Shown here in pieces: positions 43,324 through 50,498 of a stretch of DNA of 64,000 nt (within the stretch, counting starts at the first letter, position 1; the number at the start of each line of letters is the position of its first letter). Source of the DNA: Paenibacillus odorifer. GTDB lineage: Bacteria > Bacillota > Bacilli > Paenibacillales > Paenibacillaceae. Under the pieces are notes generated by a model. The model was not told the DNA's origin. It ran no database searches and saw nothing but the letters and a program-made list of their open reading frames with translations. Both the position numbers and the translations under genes were made by a program. The DNA lies in NCBI RefSeq assembly GCF_000758725.1, contig NZ_CP009428.1, forward strand, positions 2,170,001 to 2,234,000, in the 5' to 3' direction.

Positions 43324-44811
43324 ATGATGAATTTCAAGAAAATGATTAAACAAACAACAATCCTAACCTTTACAGCTGCTTTAATGTTAGGTGGAGCTAC
43401 TCAAACCTTTGCGAAAGGAAATAACAAGCCGAACAAGCCGGAGTACAATGACTACGGTTTCTCTCATATCACTCGCGCTGACATGTTGAAATTACCCAAA
43501 CAACAAAATAGTAATCAATTCCAAGTCCCAAAATTTGATGCTTCAACGATTAAGAACATTCCTGCAGCCGTTAAGTTCGATGAGAATGGAAACAAAATTG
43601 AAATGGATGTTTGGGATACTTGGCCGCTGCAAAATGCAGATGGAACTGTAGCAAGTTATAAGGGGTATCAAATTGTTTTTGGTCTGGCGGGCGACCCTAA
43701 TAATGGATCAGACACATTTATTTATTTGTTCTATAAGAAAGAAGGAGACAACTCTATCAGCAGCTGGAAGAATGCCGGCCGGGTGTTTAAGGATAGTGAC
43801 AAACTTGTACCTGATGATTATGTTTTAAACAATCAAGCCGAAGAATGGTCCGGTTCAGCAACCATGACATCTGATGGCAAAGTTCGCTTGTTCTACACCA
43901 ATCGTCATCCTTGGGATCCAGATCGCGGATTTTACGGGAAACAAACTTTAACTACAGCTCAAATTAATGTCTCTGCCCCGGATGGGGATACCCTTAAGAT
44001 TGATGGCGTAGAAGATATGAAATCCATCTATGACGGTAATCAAGGTGAAATTTATCAAAGTCTTGATATCACCGGTTTCAGCAAAGGCGATTACGACGAT
44101 AATCATACCTTAAGAGATCCTCACTATGTGGAGGATAAAGGCCACAAGTATCTTGTGTTTGAAGCAAATACAGGGACAACTACGGGTTACCAGGGTGAAG
44201 AATCTCTCTTTAACAAAGCTTATTATGGTAATAGCAATGCCTTCTTCCAAGCGGAGAAAAAGAAATTACTAAGCAGTGCTGACAAAACATCTGCGGAAAC
44301 CGCGAATGGTGCGCTCGGTATCATTGAATTAAATAATGATTATACATTCAAAAAAGAAATGAAGCCGCTACTTGCCTCCAATACCGTGACAGATGAAATT
44401 GAACGTGCGAACATATTTAAATTGAATGGCAAGTGGTATCTGTTCACAAGCTCAAGAGGTTCTAAAATGTTCATTGATGGCATTGATGATGAAGACATCT
44501 ACATGCTCGGGTACGTATCTAATTCTTTAAACGGACCGTATAAACCATTAAATGGTACAGGACTTGTCCTCCATCAAGATCTTAATCCTTATGATATTAC
44601 CTGGACTTATGCTCACTTTGCGATTCCGCAAGTGAAAGGGAATAATGTAGTCATCACAAGTTACATGACGAATAGAGGTTACTTTGGGGATCATCATTCC
44701 ACTTTTGCCCCAAGCTTTGTGCTGAATATTAAAGGCTCCAAGACTTCAGTTGTACCGAACAGCATTTTGGAACAAGGGCAATTGACACTTAAAGGTAACA
44801 AACCGTATTAA
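43324..44811 (+). CDS. sacB: Levansucrase (GH68)
   Basis: A secreted fructosyltransferase that makes levan from sucrose. 495 residues, with a signal peptide ending near TFAKG (about 30). Catalytic residues fit GH68: nucleophile Asp98 in VWDTWPL, the transition-state Asp265 in RDP, and acid/base Glu360 in TDEIERANIF. EWSGSATM and QGEIYQSLD match sucrose-binding parts. AGGAG precedes ATG-ATG. B. subtilis sacB has an antiterminator target (RAT) and terminator in its leader; I see none in the 132 bases here, so control is more likely by the upstream two-component system. Confidence 0.96.
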   Translation: MMNFKKMIKQTTILTFTAALMLGGATQTFAKGNNKPNKPEYNDYGFSHITRADMLKLPKQQNSNQFQVPKFDASTIKNIPAAVKFDENGNKIEMDVWDTWPLQNADGTVASYKGYQIVFGLAGDPNNGSDTFIYLFYKKEGDNSISSWKNAGRVFKDSDKLVPDDYVLNNQAEEWSGSATMTSDGKVRLFYTNRHPWDPDRGFYGKQTLTTAQINVSAPDGDTLKIDGVEDMKSIYDGNQGEIYQSLDITGFSKGDYDDNHTLRDPHYVEDKGHKYLVFEANTGTTTGYQGEESLFNKAYYGNSNAFFQAEKKKLLSSADKTSAETANGALGIIELNNDYTFKKEMKPLLASNTVTDEIERANIFKLNGKWYLFTSSRGSKMFIDGIDDEDIYMLGYVSNSLNGPYKPLNGTGLVLHQDLNPYDITWTYAHFAIPQVKGNNVVITSYMTNRGYFGDHHSTFAPSFVLNIKGSKTSVVPNSILEQGQLTLKGNKPY

Positions 44812-44820
44812 TTATTTACA

Positions 44821-44860
44821 AAGTAAATGCCAATGTAGTTGGCGTTTACTTTTCTTTTTA
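44821..44860 (+). terminator. Intrinsic terminator between sacB and levB
   Basis: AAGTAAATGCCAA (44821-44833) pairs over 13 bases with 44839-44851 (one G-U), followed by TTCTTTTTAT. Confidence 0.88.
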
Positions 44861-44899
44861 TAAGCTAAGATTAGCAATGTGAAAAAAGCGAGGTATATT

Positions 44900-46456
44900 T
44901 TGAATAAGAAAAAAATGATAGGAATCACTATATTAATCCTTTGTTTAATTTGTATTGTGACAATAGTATTAGTAACTTATGGCGCTGGAGAGAAGAATAA
45001 GCCGGGGACCGACGTTCCTGATCATAAACCTACCACTCGGGCTAGCTATCATTTCACTGTACCTGAGCATTGGAAAAACGATCCGCAAAAACCCATTTAT
45101 TTTGATGGTAAATATCATTACTATTATCTCTATAATGCTGATTACCCGGATGGAAATGGTACAGAATGGAGACATGCCACATCAACGGATTTGGTGAGCT
45201 GGACAGATGAAGGCGTTGCGATTCCAAAATATACAACACCCAATGGTGATCCCTGGTCAGGATCTGTTGTTGTTGACGATAGCAATACAGCAGGTTTTGG
45301 CGAAGGGGCAATTGTGGCGATTTTAACACAGCCCTCTGCAGAGGCGGGGAAGCAAGAACAATATTTATGGTTCAGTACGGATCGTGGGCTGACGTTTAAA
45401 TCTTATAGTGATGATCCTATTTTGCCAAATCCGGGCACAGAAGATTTCAGAGATCCGAAGATAATATGGGATCAACATTCTCATAAATGGGTGATGACAC
45501 TAGCCGAAGGTACGAAAGTAGGCTTTTACGAGTCTGACAATTTAAAGGATTGGCACTACACAAGCGGCTTCGAAACAGAAAATATCGGAATTGTGGAGTG
45601 TCCTGACTTCTATATGATGCGGGCGAATGATGGCACTTATAAATGGGTTCTTGGGGTCAGTGCAAATGGTAAGTCGATAGGTAAACCCAACACGTATGCC
45701 TACTGGACTGGAGATTTTAATGGGAATGAATTTATCACGGATTATCATGAACCACAGTGGCTAGATTATGGATTTGATTGGTATGGCGCTGTAACGTTTG
45801 AAGAGGGAAAGGATAAGGATCAATACAATCATCGATATGCTTTGGCCTGGATGAATAATTGGGATTACCCTCATGTTACCCCCAATCTTAACGAAGGTTT
45901 TAACGGAATGGATTCAATCGTGCGTCAAATAAAATTAACACGAGATGAAGAGCAATCGTATCAGTTAGTATCACAGCCCATCGAAGCATTAGATCAAATG
46001 GTAACTTCAACGGATTCCTTGCAAAAAATAAAAGTGAACGGCTCGTCAACACTTGATATCACAGGTGAAAATTACCAGCTCGATGCAGATCTATCTTGGT
46101 CAGAGATTACCAATGTAGGCTTAAGACTTCGTGAATCAGCAGATAAGACGCGCCATGTGGATGTAGGAGTGTTTGTTGAAGGACAATATTCTTATGTTAA
46201 CAGAGCCTTTACTGGACAACCTGATAAGAGTGACAGATATCTTGAAAGCAAGGCCCCCTTTGATGTGAACAAGAAAAAAGTGCATCTGAAGATCCTTGTG
46301 GATAGAACAAGTATTGAAGTTTTTATAGATGATGGTGAAATTGTATTTTCTAATGAAATTTTCCCGGAAATAAATGATCAAGGCATTACCTTGTTTTCTG
46401 AAGGTGGCACCGCGATTTTTAATAATGTTGTAATTAAGCATTTTGGCAAAGATTAG
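44900..46456 (+). CDS. levB: Levanase (GH32, LevB-like endolevanase)
   Basis: It hydrolyses levan. 518 residues from TTG 44900, with GCGAGG 6 bases before; this is near the size of B. subtilis LevB. A GTG at 44879 lacks a binding site. An N-terminal hydrophobic anchor or signal (about 6-27) is followed by the five-blade propeller with nucleophile Asp61 in HWKNDPQ, RDPK (Asp185) and acid/base Glu233 in IVECPDFY. A C-terminal beta-sandwich (about 375-515) has the VDRTSIEVFIDDGE motif. The sacB-levB neighbourhood is as in B. subtilis, but a strong terminator lies between. Confidence 0.93.
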   Translation: MNKKKMIGITILILCLICIVTIVLVTYGAGEKNKPGTDVPDHKPTTRASYHFTVPEHWKNDPQKPIYFDGKYHYYYLYNADYPDGNGTEWRHATSTDLVSWTDEGVAIPKYTTPNGDPWSGSVVVDDSNTAGFGEGAIVAILTQPSAEAGKQEQYLWFSTDRGLTFKSYSDDPILPNPGTEDFRDPKIIWDQHSHKWVMTLAEGTKVGFYESDNLKDWHYTSGFETENIGIVECPDFYMMRANDGTYKWVLGVSANGKSIGKPNTYAYWTGDFNGNEFITDYHEPQWLDYGFDWYGAVTFEEGKDKDQYNHRYALAWMNNWDYPHVTPNLNEGFNGMDSIVRQIKLTRDEEQSYQLVSQPIEALDQMVTSTDSLQKIKVNGSSTLDITGENYQLDADLSWSEITNVGLRLRESADKTRHVDVGVFVEGQYSYVNRAFTGQPDKSDRYLESKAPFDVNKKKVHLKILVDRTSIEVFIDDGEIVFSNEIFPEINDQGITLFSEGGTAIFNNVVIKHFGKD

Positions 46457-46560
46457 AATGATTAGTCAGAATTTTTCTAATTCTTGCGCAATAAGAGGGC
46501 ACTCCAACCTAATTTGGGTGATGCTATAGATGTTAATGCTTTTGGTGATCTATTTTTGCA

Positions 46561-46589
46561 TTGACATACCAAGCTGTTAACACTATGAT
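46561..46589 (+). promoter_or_regulatory. SigA promoter of the tetR gene at 46631
   Basis: TTGACA (46561-46566), 17 bases, TATGAT (46584-46589). A 26-base operator starts two bases later, over the expected transcription start. Confidence 0.75.
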
Positions 46590-46590
46590 A

Positions 46591-46616
46591 TGAATGAAAA
46601 AATAATTATTCATTCA
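46591..46616. promoter_or_regulatory. TetR operator 1 (TGAATGAA-N10-TTCATTCA)
   Basis: The arms TGAATGAA (46591-46598) and TTCATTCA (46609-46616) are exact complements. The same layout is found at 47244-47269 before the FMN-binding gene. Confidence 0.75.
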
Positions 46617-46630
46617 CGGAGAGGCGAAAA

Positions 46631-47209
46631 GTGGAAGACAAAAAAACAAAGATATACGAATGCGCGAAAGAGCTATTTAGCAATAAAGGCTTTAAAGATA
46701 CTAATGTTTCTGGCATTACCAAAATGGCTGGAATAGCTGTAGGAAGTTTTTACAACTATTATCCCTCTAAGGAAAAGCTTTTTATGGATATTTTTTTAGA
46801 GGAAAATGAAAAGCTCAAAAAAAGCTGTATGCAATCGCTCGATATGAGCCAAAGCCCACTGGCAGTAATACGGCAGATGATGGCGCTTAATTTGGAAGGT
46901 ATGATAGCCAACCCCATTCTTAAGGAATGGTATAACAAAAGTGTTTTCGCAAAAATCGAACAGTTGTACCGGGAAGAAACCAACATTCAGGTAAACGACT
47001 TCTTGTATGATAGCTTCCATGAAATCATTAAGCAGTGGCAAGCCGATGGTAAAATGCGCAGCGATATGGATAGTAAAATGATTATGATGATTTTCGCCGC
47101 TATGATTAATGTGGAAACCCACAAGGAAGAAATCGGGCTGGAGCACTTTCCACAACTTCTGGACAATATGCTGGAACTAATCATGAAGGGTTTGACAGAC
47201 TGCCCCTAA
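46631..47209 (+). CDS. TetR family transcriptional regulator
   Basis: A 192-residue repressor. The HTH region has IYECAKELFSNKGFKDTNVSGITKMAGIAVGSFYNYYPSKEKLF (8-51); the C-terminal ligand domain is all-helical. The GTG start (46631) is preceded by GAGAGGCG. A palindrome lies on its own promoter and a matching one on the promoter of the next gene, so it most likely represses itself and the FMN-binding protein/flavodoxin pair. Inducer unknown. Confidence 0.92.
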   Translation: MEDKKTKIYECAKELFSNKGFKDTNVSGITKMAGIAVGSFYNYYPSKEKLFMDIFLEENEKLKKSCMQSLDMSQSPLAVIRQMMALNLEGMIANPILKEWYNKSVFAKIEQLYREETNIQVNDFLYDSFHEIIKQWQADGKMRSDMDSKMIMMIFAAMINVETHKEEIGLEHFPQLLDNMLELIMKGLTDCP

Positions 47210-47234
47210 TACACTTATGGTGCAGTTTTTTTTT
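47199..47234 (+). terminator. Terminator overlapping the 3' end of tetR
   Basis: ACTGC-CC pairs with GG-GCAGT (one mismatch), followed by nine T. The tetR stop codon is at the base of the loop, so the next genes need their own promoter. Confidence 0.75.
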
Positions 47235-47243
47235 CTTGTAAAA

Positions 47244-47269
47244 TGAATGAATAATTAAATATTCATTCG
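47244..47269. promoter_or_regulatory. TetR operator 2 (TGAATGAA-N10-TTCATTCG)
   Basis: The inner arms GAATGAATA (47245-47253) and TATTCATTC (47260-47268) are exact complements; the outline equals operator 1. It lies 32 bases before the FMN-binding gene. Confidence 0.75.
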
Positions 47270-47300
47270 AAATTGAAATCCAAAGGAAGGAGGCAAGCAG

Positions 47301-47762
47301 GTGAGTAAGAGAAGAGGAAAAAAGCGAAAATTCAATAAATGGATTATTGTTCTCAGCATTCTATGCGTGATTACAGTCATAGGTTGGATAGGTGGTATTC
47401 TCTTGACTGCTCCGGGAAGGCATGAGGTTCAGCAGCTTACTATCAACGTCATAGATATACAGAATCTGCGGGAGGGTACCTATGTGGGGGAATACATTGG
47501 CATCAAAGATCATTCCAGAGATACCAAGGTGAGGGCAATAATATCTGCTGAACGGCTGACAGATATAAAAATACTCAAAGGTGCCTTGGACAAAACAGGG
47601 AACCCTGCTGAACTGAAGGATGGTCTAGGCATTGGTGATTTGTTTAGTCATGTGATTGAATCGCAGTCTCTTCAGGTGGACGTTATCAGCGGGGCAACGC
47701 TTACCTCTAAAATACATCTTAAGGCACTCGAAAATGCCCTACAGCAGGCGGAGACGAAATAA
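47301..47762 (+). CDS. Membrane-anchored FMN-binding domain protein
   Basis: 153 residues. A basic N-terminus (KRRGKKRK) and one membrane helix (about 14-35) precede an extracytoplasmic FMN_bind domain. It has LREGTYVGEYIGI, the loop between strands, and VISGATLTSK near the end. The SGAT-T/S motif is the one that receives covalent FMN on a Thr in the NqrC/RnfG and other FMN_bind proteins. No ApbE flavin transferase gene is in the window. GTG start with AAGGAGG upstream. It pairs with the flavodoxin gene 21 bases downstream, suggesting an electron-transfer pair. Confidence 0.85.
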   Translation: MSKRRGKKRKFNKWIIVLSILCVITVIGWIGGILLTAPGRHEVQQLTINVIDIQNLREGTYVGEYIGIKDHSRDTKVRAIISAERLTDIKILKGALDKTGNPAELKDGLGIGDLFSHVIESQSLQVDVISGATLTSKIHLKALENALQQAETK

Positions 47763-47783
47763 TTCATTTTAAGGAGAATTTAT

Positions 47784-48305
47784 ATGAACATTGCAGTCAT
47801 TTCGTATTCATTCACAGGTAATAATGAAGCATTAGCAAGGAGTGTGGCGAATGCGTTGTCGGCTGAACATATCCGAATCTCGGAAGCCAAACCCCGAACA
47901 CACGGTAGGATTACCTTCGATATGATTTTTGACAGGATACCGTTGGTTCAACCGAAGCCTGAGCAAATAGGAAAATATGATATTATCCTATTTTTTGGAC
48001 CGGTTTGGATGGGGAAAGTGGCCACACCGCTCCGTGCCTATTTAAAGGATTTGAAGAAAAATCCGCAAAAGTATGGTTACCTTTCAATCAGTGGCGGAGC
48101 TGACGGTCCAAATCCGAAGGTGCCAGGGGAGCTCAGAAAAAGAACTGGAGCAGATCCTGTTGTATTCATCGAGCAGCATATCGCAGATCTGATATCGGCA
48201 GATCACAAACCTGCACGTAAAGATACCTCAGCTTATAAGTTAAATGAGGGGGATATTAATCAATTAACTGGTAAAATAGTGAAGAAAGTAAGGGATATGA
48301 TCTAG
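47784..48305 (+). CDS. Flavodoxin family protein
   Basis: 173 residues. The N-terminal phosphate-binding loop SYSFTGNNEALA (8-19) matches the flavodoxin pattern S-x-T-x-N/T. LFFGPVWMGKVATPLRAYL and the SISGGADGPNP segment form the isoalloxazine-binding loops. It is longer than classical flavodoxins (about 145) and closer to the flavodoxin_4/NAD(P)H oxidoreductase-like group. AAGGAG precedes the ATG. It is probably cotranscribed with the FMN-binding protein under TetR control; partner unknown. Confidence 0.85.
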   Translation: MNIAVISYSFTGNNEALARSVANALSAEHIRISEAKPRTHGRITFDMIFDRIPLVQPKPEQIGKYDIILFFGPVWMGKVATPLRAYLKDLKKNPQKYGYLSISGGADGPNPKVPGELRKRTGADPVVFIEQHIADLISADHKPARKDTSAYKLNEGDINQLTGKIVKKVRDMI

Positions 48306-48333
48306 CTATTGAGCTCCAGCGAGACGAACAGAG

Positions 48334-48358
48334 AAACGGCAAAGCTGCCGTTTTTTTG
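48334..48358 (+). terminator. Terminator after the flavodoxin gene
   Basis: AAACGGCA, loop AAGC, TGCCGTTT, then T. It has the same stem as the terminators at 33126 and 49127. Confidence 0.9.
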
Positions 48359-48448
48359 TTTTCTCTGCAATCTGGTAGAAATTGTTCTATTATAAAGTGT
48401 TCGTTCAATTCGCTAGATGGTATGATAGGTATGGGAGGGAATTATAAA

Positions 48449-49093
48449 ATGAACAATGAGACGACTAATGAAAATGAAATAACAAATGAGAATGAGGAAG
48501 TAAATGATAATACAGAAATGTCTGAAGAGGATATGGCACAGCTGCTAAAGGCTGTTCACCATAACGGCCTTGTAGCATTGAGAGTACACTTTAAAGATGT
48601 TGAAGGACAAGTATTGAACATGGAAGCCTACGGCCCTGTGTTTGTTTTTCACGTGAAAACTGAATTAGATCAGGTGTATTCCTGCGGATTTTTTCTGCGC
48701 GAGTTAATTGCAAGATTCCAGTCGGGTAAGGATCCGGCAGCATGGATGGCCTCATTCTTCGTTGAGCTGATGAAGATTGAGGGAGGCAAAACACTTCCAA
48801 AACCACCAGCAAGTGAAGAAGAAGCAAAAGGGATCATTGACAATGTGTTAGTTCCGCTTTGTATTGAGGAAATTACCCAAGAATTTGCTCCAGAAAAAGT
48901 GCATGTCGGGCTAGCTTGGAACGAGAAATTGGGACCAGTCTTCGAGGCTGGATTTCCAGCGATCACCGATGGGAATAACGTATGTGCATTCCCGCTTCAT
49001 CTGTTGCTGACCCATTTGCAATTGAACCGGGATCCATCTGAGCTGCTTGTTCAGGGTATGTATAACATCCGCAGAGAACATGGATTGGAGTAA
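48449..49093 (+). CDS. Conserved hypothetical protein with acidic Asn/Glu-rich N-terminus
   Basis: 214 residues of unknown function. Residues 1-30 are a low-complexity acidic stretch with repeated TNENE units, probably disordered. The rest is a mixed alpha/beta domain with MAQLLKAVHHNGLVALRVHF, a conserved-looking FFLRELIARFQSGKDPAAW and AFPLHLLLTHLQLNRDP. No membrane segment, signal or catalytic motif is visible. Start ATG 48449 follows GGGAGGGA at 8 bases; the frame upstream to 48356 lies in the terminator of the previous gene and is not coding. Confidence 0.75.
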   Translation: MNNETTNENEITNENEEVNDNTEMSEEDMAQLLKAVHHNGLVALRVHFKDVEGQVLNMEAYGPVFVFHVKTELDQVYSCGFFLRELIARFQSGKDPAAWMASFFVELMKIEGGKTLPKPPASEEEAKGIIDNVLVPLCIEEITQEFAPEKVHVGLAWNEKLGPVFEAGFPAITDGNNVCAFPLHLLLTHLQLNRDPSELLVQGMYNIRREHGLE

Positions 49094-49126
49094 AACAGGC
49101 TCTGAGCCCTGACCATCCATAACCCA

Positions 49127-49158
49127 AAGAAACGGCAGAAATGCCGTTTCTTTTTCTT
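49127..49158 (+). terminator. Terminator after the 48449 gene
   Basis: AAGAAACGGCA, loop GAAA, TGCCGTTTCTT, then TTTCTTTT. The first 23 bases equal those of the tRNA-operon terminator at 33126. Confidence 0.92.
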
Positions 49159-49253
49159 TTGACATTCAAAGAGTAGATCCTTGCTCAATGAATTCATTCA
49201 TATCTACTATAGGCTGAGAACCTGCTGCTTGAAGGTTTCGTTCACTTCATCTT

Positions 49254-49433
49254 CGGACTGTATAGCGCTTATCTTTGCTTTTTAGCTCTATTTACCGAAC
49301 TCGCGGACCGTATAGCCCTTATTGTCTGTTTATTGCCTATAAAAGTAGGAGGATTAGCTAAATAGTTGCATCTCAGTCCGTTAACAGAAGAATTCTCTTG
49401 AAAATGAACCAATAACGTCTCCTTGGTCCGATA
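49254..49433. repeat. Intergenic repeat cluster B (CGGAC...CTTAT units)
   Basis: Four copies of the unit seen in cluster A. Forward: 49254-49275 (CGGACTGTATAGCGCTTAT) and 49304-49325 (CGGACCGTATAGCCCTTAT). Reverse: about 49355-49381 and 49409-49433. The layout, two forward then two inverted copies, is the same as in cluster A. The whole 490-base gap 49094-49586 has no gene. Confidence 0.7.
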
Positions 49434-49586
49434 GGACTTGGTGTAGCTGGATTATATAAAGAAACTGTAAATACTTTTCAGATATTTTAGGATAAAATTT
49501 CATTTACTGAATACGTTTGCGGACGAAGCTATATGCACAGCACCACTATACTTTTTTAGAAAAATAAACGAAGGCGTGGTAACAAG

Positions 49587-50321
49587 ATGAAATATCTAGT
49601 TTCAATACTACTAATTGCTGCAGTGATAGCATCTGGTTGTTCCAATACCACTCCAATCCCTCATCCAACTTCTAATCAGGAAACTTCTCCTTCTCCTAAT
49701 CCTAATCCAAATACAAATTTGAATGCTGATACTGATTCTCCAGATAACCGCAGAGAAGATACTGTGTTCCTCAACAAAAATATAGGTTGGAAAGCAGTCT
49801 ATCATTTTCAAGGGATGTCACGCGAAGATATGGAGCTTTATGCAACTAGTGATGGGGGAGAGACTTGGAAGGAGATTGGGGATAGCTTACAAGCAGGAAG
49901 TACTCTTCCTAGCGGGGTGAAATCGGGACTTACTTTTGTTAATGAAAAAGAAGGCTGGATTACAACGAATGCTCCATGGGAGGGAAAGGTTGGTTTATAT
50001 AAAACAATGGATGGTGGAGTTACCTGGAGTGAACAGACAGTCACAGTGCCGGGTGAGTTAGTAAACTCGCAAATCTATGCTTATCCTCCCCTCTTTCTTA
50101 CGAAGGATCAAGGAATCTTAATTACTCGGCTCGTTGAAAAAGAACATACATTGTTATTTATAACGATAGACGGAGGACAACATTGGAAATCATTCCTTGA
50201 CGATCATATGGATCAGTATGTTGGTATAGCATGGACGCTCTCTGAGAGTATGGCGACGGTGAAATACGCAGAGAAAACCTGGACATTAAGCATGCAGAAC
50301 TATGGAAAATGGTCCCTTTAA
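49587..50321 (+). CDS. Lipoprotein with BNR/Asp-box (sialidase-like propeller) repeats
   Basis: A 244-residue predicted lipoprotein: signal peptide with lipobox IASGC (Cys18), a Pro/Asn/Ser-rich spacer (about 20-55), then a propeller-like domain with Asp boxes TSDGGETW, TMDGGVTW and TIDGGQHW. The propeller is short, perhaps three to four blades. Such lipoproteins are common in Paenibacillus and usually have no known role; no sialidase catalytic residues can be assigned. Single gene. Confidence 0.8.
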   Translation: MKYLVSILLIAAVIASGCSNTTPIPHPTSNQETSPSPNPNPNTNLNADTDSPDNRREDTVFLNKNIGWKAVYHFQGMSREDMELYATSDGGETWKEIGDSLQAGSTLPSGVKSGLTFVNEKEGWITTNAPWEGKVGLYKTMDGGVTWSEQTVTVPGELVNSQIYAYPPLFLTKDQGILITRLVEKEHTLLFITIDGGQHWKSFLDDHMDQYVGIAWTLSESMATVKYAEKTWTLSMQNYGKWSL

Positions 50322-50439
50322 TCGAAATGTTGGCATATTGCGTTTAGAAAAGACGTACACATCAAATGAAGCGAGGCGTTAACCTGACTCCGGCTGTTAT
50401 AGCTGTTTATGGGATAACGTTTTGTTTTATCCAATATTC

Positions 50440-50451
50440 GAAACCGGTTTC
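50440..50451. promoter_or_regulatory. Palindrome GAAACCGGTTTC upstream of the GH16 gene
   Basis: A perfect 12-base palindrome 48 bases before the start codon. Its shape (AAACC/GGTTT around CpG) resembles LacI-family operators and is close to a cre site. Likely a sugar-responsive repressor site. Confidence 0.5.
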
Positions 50452-50498
50452 AAATGTGCGAGCGCGCCGCGCAATGAAATCAGTAGGAGGAAAAGACG

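Noticed and set aside
48356..48448. N-terminal extension of the 48449 gene
   Set aside because: It begins in the T-run of the previous terminator; the strong binding site GGGAGGGA lies just before ATG 48449.
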